The notes: generated by a model not told the origin, from the sequence alone. Positions 36,670-49,267 are shown, counted from the stretch's first letter. The stretch is DNA of 64,000 nucleotides from Rallus limicola (GCA_022605955.1 JAKCOZ010000008.1:25421083-25485082); one strand, 5' to 3'. Numbers and translations: made by a program.

Positions 36670-39185
36670 GTATGTATCAGAGCAGCACATCTTTATCTCA
36701 GTAAATGATGAGTTAAGACCTAAGGAAATACTCTTATCTTCCCATTAGCTCCTATACACGGGTCTGATTCCTGGAAAGCTTAGGGTAATGTTATTAGTGA
36801 TAGACAAAGATAAAACAAAAACAACCCAAAAAAAACCCAACCAAGAAAAAACACCTGTGTCAAAATCTGATCAGTTATATCAAGGAAGGATGCAAGAACA
36901 AGAGATAGCAGCTAATTCAGTCCTTAGGGTACAAGACTTGAAGAGCTGCTCTTCTAGTTTCCTTGTGTGACCCGAAGAAACTCACTTAACGCCCTGTTCA
37001 GAGCCACCTCCATTCTAGGTCCCCTTGGCTGGATGTCAAAATTCAGAGGGTAATTCAGGAGAGAGATTCAGACTCTGATAGGCAAGGCTTCTTTTGCAGA
37101 GGTTACAAGATTTACCCCAATCATGACATGCAGAGAAGGCTGATGTCCTGCACACCTATCTAATAAGGGTTATCTTCTCTTCTGTTAGCTGCTTAAAATT
37201 TAGGAGGACAGTCTGGTTCCTTGCCCCCCGCCCCAGTCTTAGATGGCTGTCAGATGTACAGGGAGTGGTTTGATATCTGTAGCACTCATCTGCCTCTTCT
37301 GACTATAGAAGAGGCTGGATATTAGTTGAGGCTACATGCTGTGCTTATTAAGAGCCAGTGCTAGGGGGGACTAATCTCCTTGGCCTTGGATCCCTACCTG
37401 TAAAAGCAGATGGTATATTATTCTGCTCCTTGCAAGGGGGATGTGAGCAGCTAATCTCGTCCCGGCCGCTCGCGTCCCAGAACCGCGCCCCTTCTTCCTC
37501 CCATCAGCCCCCCTTTATCCTGGGCAGGACGTAATTGGCATGGAATACTCTCTTTGGCCCATGTGGGTCACCTGTCCTGGCTTTGACTGTCTGACTGTTA
37601 CTAAAAACATCAGGGTGTTATCAGCACTGCTTTCATTTTAACTCCCAAACACAGCATTCCATCCGCTGCTACAAATGAAGTTAACTCTATCCTGACTGAA
37701 ACCAGGACAATAAATTTTAAAAAGAACATTAATTGGCTTTTTCACACCTCCCATCGGGATTCTGCTGTCATTCAGTTCTGGAAATGCAAATTGTAAAGTA
37801 GCTCAAAGGGCCTGATTCTCACTGCTTTGCCTCAGTGATGAGCCTGTGCAGCCCTGCTACCATTGAGGCACTTGGGAAACTGCCGAGAGGAAATTTAGGC
37901 CAGTAATAGTCTCTGCAACAGCACAGTTCCTGGGTGCAGTCCAGGGCAAGAGAGTGAGTGGAGTATGCTGTGGACCGTGGAACCAGCCTCCCCATCAGCT
38001 TCCCTCAGATTTAGCAACAACTTTCATTCTCATACTCCATAAACAATGAGCGTGTTTCTCTGGACAATTAGATTTATGACAGCCAAGCAGAAACAATGCT
38101 GCTCTCCAGGGTATGAGATTAGATTGGAATAAAAGGATCCATAATTTGCATTGTTTTATTCCAAAGCGGGAGCATGTAAAGAAAGCCCTCTGCCTCTCAC
38201 AGCAAAGTTCCCCGATGCCTGTCACTTGAGTCACTCACCTCCTTCTGGCTATCACTCACTTTGGGAGCGCTGTGATTTAAAACTTCCTCTTTGCTCAGGA
38301 AAAACCCGGCCTATAATTGGGCTCTGACATGCATGTCCACTGAGTGCTTGGGGTGGTCTCAAACCATTTCTGCAGCCTCGGTGCATTATGGCTGCTTCCC
38401 CGATCGAAGGAGCCAGCAGCTACCACGCTACTATATGCAGCCCCTGGCATGTGCCCTCCTGCCCACAGACCTGTCTCTGCAGGAAGGGTCTCCAGAGCTT
38501 TTAAAGCTGTTGACAGAGGAGAATTGACTCTGCTCCTGTTTCACAGACAAAAAGTTAAATGACACGCCCAAAGACCATGTGGTGAGTCCATAGTGGAGCT
38601 AGAAATAGAGGCTGGCTCCTTTCACTCAGAATCCAAAAGCTTGAGCTCATGGTGGCCCCACATTTCCCCTGGTAGCATTTCCACGAGAAGGTAGGAAGCG
38701 GTGAGTGACAGCTCACCACGTTGACAGACAGCTCCCGTCTGGTGCAAGTGGCTAGATCTGTCACTCAGGAGCTGGGTTTCTGGAGCACTTGAGATTCTCC
38801 TTTTGGAACCAGAGCAGGAACTGATGAACACAGGGCACTCAGGAAGCACTTTTCCCTGACATTTAAGAAGGCATTTAATATTTGACCACTCTAGGGGATG
38901 AAGAGAAGGTGCTGATTAGAGTCTGGAAGCATTTAGTACTTGCTTTTATATTTGCTTAGTTTGGTGGATTAGCTGCAGGACGTGGTGTGAGCATTTTGAT
39001 GATGCAGAACTTAAGGCTGATCCCTGGAAGTGGTGAAATATGAGATAGGTTAAATGCATCAGTGTGAGTGAGATTTCATGCTTTCTTCAATATTTATGGC
39101 TTGCCAGCTATTTTAGTTTTGGGTGGTTTTTTAATAGCAACACTTTTTAATCCAAATTTATTTTGCTTCTATTTCTTTTTATAAG
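36670..39185 (+). other. NRP2: Intron 11
   Basis: 2,516 bp. Holds a short CpG-rich patch (37456-37490), followed by an AT-rich candidate regulatory block (37520-37810) and a decayed MIR/L2-like fragment (~38540-38645). No exon seen. Confidence 0.88.
38540..38645 (+). mobile_element. Decayed MIR/L2-type repeat fragment
   Basis: The run TTTCACAGACAAAAAGTTAA, ATGACACGCCCAAAGACCAT, GTGGTGAGTCCATAGTGGAG, CTAGAAATAGAGGCTGGCTC, ending in ACTCAGAATCC, follows the shared 3' pattern of MIR and CR1/L2-type elements: TTTACAGATGAGGAAACTGAGG, TTAAGTGACTTGCCCAAGGTCA, GTCAGTGGCAGAGC, GAACCCAGG. The exact family is uncertain. Confidence 0.55.
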
Positions 39186-39338
39186 ATTTCAATCTCCCTG
39201 AAAACTTCAACTGCAACTTTGATCTCCCTGAAGACCTTTGTGGTTGGTCACATGACTCAGCAACGGGTTATACATGGTCTTTTCAGCCTACAAGCACCTG
39301 GATTGGCAACTCGGAAGCAAGCCCTGAGACAGTGCCTG
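39186..39338 (+). CDS. NRP2: NRP2 exon 12: N-terminal part of MAM domain (c domain)
   Basis: 153 bp, acceptor TATAAG ending at 39185, donor GTAAGA at 39339; phase 1 in and out. The peptide is DFNLPENFNCNFDLPEDLCG, WSHDSATGYTWSFQPTST, WIGNSEASPETVPG. FNCNFD-PE--CGW is the MAM-domain start shared with NRP2 of mammals and supplies the first two of its four conserved cysteines. After CGW the sequence departs strongly from the mammalian one, and the interval to the next conserved block (R-NYLQLQ in exon 13) is about seven residues longer than in human. MAM domains mediate receptor association and positioning near the membrane (family knowledge). The exon call rests on phase, splice sites and the conserved opening. 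Confidence 0.9.
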
Positions 39339-42300
39339 GTAAGAGGGTTAATACCATAGCAAAGCAGGGAAGAGGGAGGTGATGGGGTTTTCTCCATACA
39401 AACAGTATGACTGATCTTTGCACAGCTGTCAAGAGTTGTGAGGGCTGTACAGAGCTGAACGTTTTCTTTTGTGGAAGCTTTCGGATGCTTTGCTTTATGG
39501 GTTCATGACTTATTTATAGGACTGTGACTGCTGGCACTGAATTATCCTAATTGTCCTCTTGAGATAGCCTTGAATCAGACACCAGTCTTTGAATCCCCTG
39601 TGACCATGTAGGTTAGTCCAGCCTTTATTCCATATCCTGAACCAAATGTCCTCTGTAGGACCCAGTGCTTTTTCCCCAGAATGCATTTTCTCATTTGTTA
39701 GAGATGCATTTCTTCCTCCCATATGTTGCTCAGATTGCCTATAGTCTTCAGTTATTCTGCACTCTGGGCTTGCATAGGCTGGATTTCAGCCTGCTCCAAG
39801 TGAAGGATGAGCTAAGCCCGAGGAACACAGAAATATGCCAGCTTCTTGCTGTTTGACTTTTGGTCTTCTCTTTCCTGCTTTGGAAACAGAAGATTTGCAT
39901 GAGTGTGGCAGAGCCTAATTTATGGAGGACCTCAGTGAGGTGTGCTGGCAAGGCTTGGATGGGAGCCTGCTTCTGGCAATGTGGTTGAAAGATCAAGCTT
40001 CACGTCTTAGAACTTGCCCTGAGACTAGTGCCTTTTCCTCACCCTTGTTGACTTTGTGGCAGGGGTGGTACAAAGAACATTTGCCAGCTTCTTTATAACA
40101 GTGGATTGTGTCACCATAACATCGCTTCTCTTTGCTATCAGTCACTGCTTATGTAACTCAAGGCTTCCCCAGGGAGAGCTGGCTGGTCTTACCTGTCTTC
40201 AGCTCTGCCCTGATGTCCAGTGACTTCAGTGTTTGCCTGCCATGTGCCCAGGGAGCCGTGTTTGCTGAAGGCTCCTCTCTGCCCTTCCCCCAGTAAGGTT
40301 GAGTCTCGAGATGCAAACATTCGGGTGAACCTGTTAGCCACCTGGCAGAGGCGCTGGCCAGATTGGCACTGCCGTCAGCCAGTTGGAAAGCCGTGCAGCC
40401 AACACCTGGTAGGCAGTGCTAAAGAGGAAAATATGTATTCCAGAAACATATGGGAAGAGGAGAATCTGCTATATCTCCACACACAAATCACCCCCACACA
40501 AACGCACACATCATTTCTCTCTTCGGCTCCTGAGGTGCCCAGCATTTTCCTGAGACACACAGCAATGCCATAGGTGCAACCTATGTGGACATCTGACAAA
40601 TTCTTTGGTGTGACAAAGGGTCACAGTGTCTGCTATGGAGAAAAACATTTTCATATTTCAAGTGTTTATCTCTTCAGCATTTGAGTGCTTTAGAAGATTA
40701 ATATCTGGAGCTCAGTGGAGCCTCAGGCAACAGGAGAGAACACTTACAGCCAGCCCCAGACTTAATAACCCTCCCCATCTTGTTCGCTGTAATAATGTTT
40801 AATTAATATAAGCCTCCTGCAAGTAGGATAAAAATTACTTATTTTTATAACTCAGACTCAATTTTTCATTTCATTTCCTCTCCCCTGAGTCTCCCTACAA
40901 TTAGTTTCTTAGAAGACTCTGTTGTACGTGTGCATGCTTGTGCACACGTGTGCACAGCCTGGGAGAGCCTGGTGCTGCCTCCCCTCAGCACACAGTTCTG
41001 GGCTTTACCCTGCTTCTACTCATTCTTCTCTTTCTTTAGTTAGTTATGAGTTGCAAAACTTCACTGCTGTGGCCCGGGGGATGTTTTCCTGCTGAGTTCA
41101 GTGATCTGGTTTTGTGCCAGCGTGGAGAACTTTCTTTTAGGTTGCGGTGCTGAGCCAGGCACTGAAGCACTGTCAGGGTGCAGATGGGCGCCTGGCGAGT
41201 TATGGGCTGTACAGGCAGAGGAAGAGGAGGTGGCGGCTCCAGGGGACCAAAGTGACTCGCCCACGGCGGTGGAGAAAGGCAGTGACAGACACCAGGCACA
41301 GGCTGAGGGATGGTTGTTGGCACTGCCATGGGGTCAACCTCCCAGCTGGGTCAGTGGCTGTGCTGCTGCCTTGCCCACACAACACGGGGCTGCGGAGGGG
41401 CTGGCATGCAAAGGCATCGCTGCCGTGCTCTGCTTTGGTCCTGTCCTTAGAAATTAAGAGGGTGTGATACAAAAGGAAAAAACTATTTGCTTTCTTCCTC
41501 CCTGCACAGCTTTTAAAAGCAACTCAAGAACCATGAAAAAGAGGCGATGCCGGCCGCTTGGCAGGGACAGAACTGAAGCATTGTTTGGTTTACACTCCCC
41601 CATTCTTCCCCTGTCTTGTTCTCGCACTCCCTCCAGCACTTTGTTTCTACATAGAAAATTCATCCTCAGACTCCAGGGAGCAAGGAATGAAAAGCTCTTG
41701 TTTGGGGTGGTCTTTTTTTGTGAATTCCCTACCCCGGGGTGAGCAGTTGGGTGAAGGAGAGCAGCTGTGCTTGGTTTAGGGGCAGGGCAAAAGCTAATAG
41801 GAACTCAGAGCCGCTGGAGCCTGATTTGCTCTGATTTAAAGGTGCTGGTCCATGCTAGAGGCTGTGGCTGCTCCACGTTTGCAAGGAAGTGTGCTGTGCC
41901 TTTAAGAGCCGTGTGGGATGTGTTTCTATTCTGAAAATGGCAAAACAAAAATTAAATTTAAAAATGAAAAAAATAGTAATGAAAGGAGGAGCCCTGGTTC
42001 AGTCCGCATGAGAGAGAGGGTAAAGGAAATGACCATGGTGAAATATCCTCTGTGAGGAGCTTGATTAGAAAAGTCTGCTGAGAGACAGGCCTGAATTCCT
42101 GAGATATCTCCCGATTTCATTTTATGCGCTGCATGCAATTCCTCCTCATCTTTGGCGCGGAGAACTTCTTGAGACTGACAAGACAACCCACTGCTCTCAT
42201 TCCACTATTTTTATTTCCAAGATACTCTTTCAGGCAGCTCTACATTTCTTTTTTTAGCCCTGTGTTCCTTGGGCTCTTCACACCATGGATTAGCTCCACG

Positions 42301-44189
42301 TCCTCTCCTGCAGGCTCCCATTACATGTCGGAGGACCCTGGGGTGAAAGTGGACCCAAAGTGCTCAACTCAGCAGAAACCCAGCATTGGTTCCAGCTGTT
42401 CTCTTGCCCTTTGCAAGCCTAAAAAATACTGTTGCTCCCTTTTCCATGCCCCCAAGAGGGATTGCCAGGATTTTTCCCTCTATGGATTTTCAGATGCTTC
42501 CCATCTGTAGAAAGATTCCCCTTAGCTGCACCCAGCAAGCTTCAAGGAGCAGCAAGTTCAGGTTTCAAAGAGGTTTCATCCCTACTCCTGCTGCACGCAG
42601 TGGCAACGTGCTATTGGTGTCAAGATAGAGGTCTTAAGACCTGAAAATAAATCTGGGTTGGTAAGCTGGGCACCCCAACTCTTCACCGTCTTTGAATTTC
42701 ATCAGGGTCTTGATTCTGAAGGGTGTAAGGGTCCTGGGTGGTATTCTTAGCTGGTAGGTGTGGTTGCGTTGCTCTCAGTGATGTTGTGCTAATAAACCAG
42801 CACTGAAAAGCTGGAAATGGTGTTGTTTGCCCTTTCCCCCTGCCCCCCCATGCTCTTTTCTTGCAGTCTTTAAGTAAATACCTTGTGGCTCTAGAAGAGC
42901 ACTGGGAAGTCTGCACCTCTACCGCATACTGCTTCTCATTTGGGTGAGCACAGTGTTGGGGTCAGAGCCCTGGCGGCATGGTGAACCCCATGTTGTTGGG
43001 ATGCTGGTAGCTGTACGTGTATGTGGAAAAGGAAGTGATTTTAACCTCACAGCTCTCCTGACCACACAGCTCTTGGGCTGGGCAGCAAAAACCCACCGAG
43101 AGCTTCTGTTGTGGGCCGTGGCCTCGCTGGCTTTGAGGGTCAGGAATGCTGCTCATTCGGGCTGCAGGCGCCCTAGGGAAAGGTTTATTTGTTTCAAAGC
43201 GTTTCCAGCAGAGGAATGTTTCTAGGGCTCTGCAGTTTCATAAGAGCTTATTTTTTAAGGAAAACAAATGTTGAGCTGTTTTTAAGCTGATGGTGACCCT
43301 TCACCATTCCTGTGTTTTTCCCATGGGATCTTTAAAAGACAAAGTTTTGTATTTTTCCTGCAATCCATAAGAACTTCTGCCTGAAGGCCTTGATCCTACT
43401 CTGTCCAAACTAGCAGAAAGGTTTTAATGGTGTTAATGGAGTAGGGCTGGGCTGAACTGGGTCTGCACTTACTCTCATGAGACTTACTCTCAAAGCTTGT
43501 GCCTTGGGGACACATTATGACCTTTAGGGTCACTCCTGTCCCCTTTGAAGCAGGAGGGAATTTTGCACGTGGTGTGGTGTGAAAATCAAGCGCTTCTGTG
43601 CAGTGAGTGAGCAGCTGCATGCTGTGGGAAGGAGACCACATACCCAGTTCCATCTCATCCCACTCCTCTTGTGTGCGGTGCAGATTGCCTCTCAGCAAAA
43701 CCACGTGGCTCTCTTGACCTTTGTTTGTATAGTGAGGACAACAAATCCTACAACATCATTCATGCCCTGGCTGCCCACAGCACGGTGGAGCTGGGGCACC
43801 TCAGCACTGAGATAGATGGCAGGAGTTTTGCTGAGCGTCAGCTAGTCTGGGTGAGTGTATCCAGTCTGTGGCTGGTCTCAAGCCTTTGCCATGTTTCATG
43901 AGAGAAGGGGTATGACCATGGTCTGTCCCTGTGATGCCAGCAAAACTCCCACATACTCGGGCTGGTCAGAAGGCAGAGGAGAAGAAACTGTTCTGGGGCT
44001 CACCTGTTTCTTTACTGCTCACCAAAGTCCTTAGTCAGTTCTTGGACCCAAACACCAGTGACACACGCTGCCTATAAAACCGTGCTGGAATGCTCTCTGG
44101 AAAGCAAGACACTGTCTCTCAAATCTCAGCACGTGTATCACTCTGTCGGCTCACAGCAGTGACTTAGCAGCCTGTGAGTCACAGAGCCC

Positions 44190-44400
44190 GATTCGGGAGA
44201 GCGTGCGCACGTGCAGGCAAGCTGCTGTGCCCAGCGTGTGCCGCGGCAGCGCCAGCTCAGCGGGTTAATGCCTTTAATTGTGCGTGCACAAGCACCGGGC
44301 ACGGGTGGGCCTGCGCACGCCCTTTCATGTGGGGGCACGCAGGGTGCCTGCCTGGCTGGCGGTGGACACAGCGCAGTGGCAAGCAGCTCACTGAGCGTAA
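44190..44400. promoter_or_regulatory. Intronic CpG-dense block (possible regulatory element)
   Basis: By eye, about 19 CpG dinucleotides fall within some 215 bases, against a strongly CpG-poor surrounding intron. It includes GCGTGCGCACGTGC and CTGCGCACGC motifs (NRF1/AHR-like GCGTG and TGCGCA cores, and a CACGTG E-box). There is no evidence of a transcription start beyond composition. Confidence 0.4.
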
Positions 44401-44504
44401 ATGTCAGGCTCTAATTGGCATTTGGTTTATCAGGGAAGCTGTGCCCGCCCTGTGCTCCCCGGGGGGAGGCAGCAGGACTCACAATTGCATGGCACTGTTG
44501 AGGA

Positions 44505-44860
44505 CTTGAAGCTTAATTAAGAGAGAGGATGTAATGGCCCGTCCATTAGAAAGGCTCAGGATAGCAGGCGGAGGGCTTGGTTCTGGGCAGGTGTGGGATT
44601 TTATGCCTTTCACGGGCTGATTTAGAGACTGAAATGGAAGGACTTGGCAGGCTAATTAACACATAATCAAAATTGAGGGGATTTTCCAGCAGATGCAGTG
44701 ATCTAGTTAATACAAATATTAGTTTTATGGAGGATTGATTTCCCGTCCTAAATGAAAGTCTGTCATTGAGGAGAGACCTGTCACTGGAATTACAGCAGCA
44801 GCTTTTTGAGGTGAATTTGCATCATTTGCCAAAAAAAAATTAAAAATATAACAACTATTC
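44505..44860. promoter_or_regulatory. Candidate intronic enhancer, homeodomain and octamer motifs
   Basis: AT-rich but complex (not simple-repeat) sequence with TTAATTAA (~44513), GCTAATTAAC (~44652), several TAAT cores and an exact octamer ATTTGCAT at 44815-44822. Composition and motif density resemble vertebrate conserved noncoding enhancers. Conservation itself cannot be tested here. Confidence 0.35.
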
Positions 44861-47800
44861 AATTTCAATCTGTATACTCATGCAGCTGCCACCCCCCTGC
44901 TACCAGAGCACCCTGCAGTCATGAGGGGTTCCGAGCTAACTCGGTCCCCAGGAAAGGCAAAGGCATCATCCAGCTCACACAGCCCAGAAGAGCATCAGGA
45001 TCTGGCCCCACTGGGACATCTCCCCAGCACAGACGCAGCGTGGTCAGGGGTGGCATTTGGGGCTGTGCAGGCAGCAGGCAGGGCCCAGAGCAGCAATATC
45101 ACTTACAGGATGTGGCTGACAAGAGGTGGCTGATGGTGGGCTGTGGTGCTGCCACTAAAGCATGCTGTGAAACAAGCTGCAATGAGGGAGAGTGTGGTGA
45201 CCATTGGAGGGATGTAAGTGAAGGCACTCCAGCATGGGTCCTCCATAGGAGCAGCATCAGTAATTCAACAGAATCCAGCAAGGGTGAAACAGGGAGGGAA
45301 TCTGAAATCTCAATAATTGCTTGTGTACATCCTGTCTGACATGTTTTGCTGGAAAGCCTCCAGATGTGCCAATGAGGGAAGGTGCTTTCCTTGGAAGAGG
45401 AGGGCAAGATGTGTAGGACCCACGCACAAGCAGGCTGACCTTGCGGAGGGAGCGGCTGCTGTGGCTTGTGGTTGCAGCCTGACCCAAACAGCGAGGCTTC
45501 ATCCCCTGCTGCCCCTAATGTTCTCTCAGATGGCTTGCTGGCAGGAGGGGATGGGCATGCCAAGAGGAAACCACATTGGCCAGATGGTTTGTTTGCAGGG
45601 CCTGGCTGGTGTTTTATCTGGGACTCGCTGACATGCATGTACAAGCAACTCTGCCATCGTCTGGCTGGGGGTGGTTGCATGTTCACGCTCCTCTGGCTCC
45701 CCTACATCTAGATGATCCCATAAATCTTCTATGAGATTTCTGCTGTAGCATCAGTTGCAGAAACAGCAGTAGGTTAAAATGCCTGAGCAGGTTTGTCCTG
45801 CCTTCTTTGAGCCGTTGCTTTTAACTACCAGAGCCAGTGCGGTGGGGGATGTAGCTGCCGTGTTAGCTGGAATGGAGGCTGCAAAGCAAAGTTCTGGGAA
45901 AGAGATTAAAATGCATTTCTGCTCCTGGAAGAATTGATCAGCTCATCGTTGCAAGGCTCCCTTCAAGCATTTTAGCAGGGGAAATCAGCCTTTCAGGTGC
46001 TTTTTGTGCCAAAGGCTTCCATTTACTGTATCAAACAGAGCAACTACTGGAACCACGAGGCTCCCCACATGCCGTTCCACAATTAACTCCACAGTGCCCT
46101 TGTTCGGTCAGTCTCAGCAAATTCACAGGGCTTTTTAGAAGGTCCAGCTAGCCATTAGAGTGATCCAGCCATTTCATTTTCAAATGACACAGAAAGTCAT
46201 GTCTGCTTGCGATCCGCTCTCTGCTGCAGAAGCTCCTGTTACTAGGAGCAGGAGCATGTGGTACCCAAACACCCTGCCACTTGCAGGGGATGCAGGTGGG
46301 TTCATCACCTAGAGACAGAGCATCTCTGCAGACTTTGAGCTTGCCAGCATGTTCTCAAGAGCTCCATGGGCCCCAGCAAGCATTGGTCAGAGGGCACAGA
46401 AGATGCAGGGTTTAGGAGGGCTCCTGTGGCTCTGGAAGAGCCTGTGTGGTTGGGAGAGGGATTGGTTTTGGCCACGGTTCAGGAGTTTCTTTGATTTCAC
46501 AGCCCAGTAGAAATGGGAACAAATTGGAGGTTGGTGTCATCCCTGGTAGGAGGGATGTGACTTGGGAACACAGGCTGAAGCAGTGGAGACAGCAACGCTG
46601 GGTACCAGTGGCTCCCAGTGAGGCATATGGATCATGGGTGGCATCAAACTGCTCAGTTAACATAGTCTCCTGCAGTCACCTGTGGGCTTTGGTTGGACCC
46701 AAGGGTGTCTCACATCCTTGTGCTCAGTTGGGTTGCCTAGATATTGGAACCAAAGGTCGGTCCTGAACTTTGAGGATCTGGATTTGATCGTTCTTGAGTC
46801 TGGCTGGTGCTGTTATTAAGGATTTGCCCGTGAGACCATTTCAGCTGTGAGATAATTGTGTGATCACAGTCTGATTTGCTCTTCCACCTTGTTTGTTGTT
46901 GCTGCTTTTTTCTTGTTTTTGTTGCTTTTTCTTTGAAGAGGCTTGTAGTGAATTACAAAAAGAGGATTTTAATTCAGGAGACCTTGATGACTTATTATGC
47001 CTTATCGCTCCTTAGGCATGGAGTACAGCTTGTTCTTTTTTTTATTCTTCCTCCACTTGTTTATCTCCCACATCTCCTCCTCCACCACTACCACTCTGAG
47101 GTAAATCACAAGAACACTCCTCCATTAGAGAACGGCATGGTACTTTTTCAAGTGATTCACTCAAGCAGGAGTGGGCAAACATGCTTTCATCTTTTTTTTC
47201 TGCTCCTGTTTGTTGGCATAAAGTGCCAAGTGGCCCAAGTACATTTCACAGGTACTGGAAAATACTGCTGGAAACTCTTGCTCTTTCTTTATGCAACCAG
47301 TCAGGGACAGATTCGTCCTTCACGCAGCAAAATCAGTGAAAGTTCATATGGAGCGGATACGCTTCTGCAATATTTTGAACATACATCTCAGGAGTGGAGT
47401 GATGGCAAGTCTTTCTGCTGTCTTGTTCTGAATTTATTTTAGAAAGCTGTGTGGCTCACGGTGGTTGGTTTCAGCCCAGCTCTCTGGCAGTGACAAACAT
47501 GCTGCAGGACCAGTGGCTGTGCTGCCACTGATACATCTCCTGGCGGCTGGGATGTCACCGGACTGCTGCCATTTTCTGGATGGGACCTGTCTTGCAGGGC
47601 TGGGGAACTGGGCTCTAAGTTCAGGTCTCTCTGGTTTAAGTTTTGGAGGTGTTTGGGGTAAACGTTGCAGACATGCTCAGTGCAGACACTGCAGTTTTGC
47701 CATCGCTGTGGGCACTGAAGCCACAGAGGGAGTAGGGCAAGCAGGAGGCGAGTTGTCACTCAGAGCTTTGCTCATCAAGTGCAGTGGGCTAAAACACGGG

Positions 47801-49004
47801 GAAAGGAAGCAACAGACCCTTAGGCGTGGTCCTGGGGCAGAGGTAACCCCCCTGCACTGCAGGAGGGCTCACACATGCTGGTGTGAAGCACCAGTGACCC
47901 AAGAGCAAACATGTTCATCCTTCTGTTGAGCGAAACATGAAGTACGGCGATATTTGTCATTGGCCTGTCTGTGTCACCTTGTACTGCAGACACTGCAGTC
48001 AGAGCAACCCAGTGGACTCTGATGGGAGGGGACTGGTAAGGGGCAGATCAGCCACATGTCAGGCTTTGAGTCTGTGCTAAGGGACTTCAGGCATCCGTGC
48101 TGCAAATGGGAAACTCCTTGAGGAGGCTTCTCAGCAGAGAGGGCTAGAAACCACTGATTCCAGATCAAATCAGCTGCGCTCCACAGGCTTTTGCTGCTAT
48201 TGGTATTCAGATCAAGTATCTCCCATTCCAGTTTCAGCCTTGAACTTCTCCTGGGTATCAAACGTACTCAGTCTCCTCCCTGAGGATTGACAAAAAGCAT
48301 GGTACAATTTAAAATGTAATATTAAAGCAAGTGAATCCCCTGCTGTATGTATTTCAGCTGCCTTCAAGTTTGCACCTACCCGTTTGTCACCTGTGCGTGC
48401 TGCACTCACTGGGACCACGTCCTTCCTCTGTGCTGGGCTTTAGGGGCTGTTTTGCTGCATTACAGAAAAAATGAAAGCCGGGCTTTGATTTTGTCGTGCG
48501 TACCCTCGAAACAAAATTGTCAGCTGGACCCCAATTGTGGAGTGTTTACCGCTGGGACTGAAAAGAAGCAGGATGAACACAGTTTGAGATCCCAATCCCA
48601 AGATGAGTTTTCAGCACCAGCAGTTAGAAGAACCCACCTCAGGCTTATTCATTGAGCGGAATAAACACAACCTCCCCCAATGTCATTATCATGGCGTCAC
48701 TTCTGACAATAACTGCTCTTTTACTTCTAATTACATCAATCTTCGGCTTACAGCTTTCTGGTTTTGCTGTTTGTCTTCTACCAGACGGTGGTGGCTGGTG
48801 GGGGAGGTTTGCTCCTCAGTGTCCTGCCCTGGCTCTGCAGGGTACAGCTCACCATACACATGGAGGGTGCTGGTACAGGACCTCACTCCTGCACCATGGG
48901 TGTGGTAGCCTGCCCAGCACTGCCAAAGCCACCCAGCAGGAGCTGAGACACTTGTTGCAAATGGCTGTAGAAAATAATATAATGGTGTTTTCCTCTTTGA
49001 ACAG

Positions 49005-49267
49005 ACAGGAAGAATTACCTGCAGCTGCAGAGCAGTGGAAGGAGGGAAGGCCAACGAGCCCGGCTCATCAGCCCCACCATCTATCTGCCCCGGAGTGCTG
49101 TCTGCATGGTCTTCCAGTACCAGGCATGGGGCAGCAATGGGGTGATGCTGCGGGTCTGGCGGGAAGCCAGCCAGGAGCACAAGGCGCTGTGGGTCATCAT
49201 GGAGGACCAGGGGGAGGAGTGGAGGGAAGGCCGCATCATCTTGCCAAGCTACGACATGGAATACCGG
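49005..49267 (+). CDS. NRP2: NRP2 exon 13: core of MAM domain
   Basis: 263 bp, acceptor GAACAG ending at 49004, donor GTAAGA at 49268; phase 1 in, phase 0 out. The peptide reads DRKNYLQLQSSGRREGQRAR, LISPTIYLPRSAVCMVFQYQ, AWGSNGVMLRVWREASQEHK, ALWVIMEDQGEEWREGRIIL, PSYDMEYR. RARLISP, C-M-F-YQA, REASQE-K-LWVI-EDQG-EW--GRIILPSYDMEY is the MAM signature of NRP2, carrying the third MAM cysteine (VCM). A different frame is also open across this exon but has no domain signature. Confidence 0.97.

Larger units (their letters stand above)
39339..49004 (+). other. NRP2: Intron 12
   Basis: 9,666 bp, the longest complete intron in the window. Notable contents: an 18-bp perfect palindrome (40939-40956), a CpG-dense block (44190-44400), an AT-rich homeodomain/octamer-motif tract (44505-44860), and a chance 188-codon open frame at 46876-47442. 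No additional MAM exon and no independent gene seen. Confidence 0.88.

Noticed and set aside
45099..45686. 195-codon minus-strand open frame
   Set aside because: Composition-driven, without recognisable family features or a promoter; not supported as an antisense gene.
46876..47442. 188-codon plus-strand open frame with hydrophobic runs
   Set aside because: Hydrophobicity comes from T-rich DNA (codons for Phe/Leu). It has no domain signature, no partner exons with matching phase, and sits inside intron 12.
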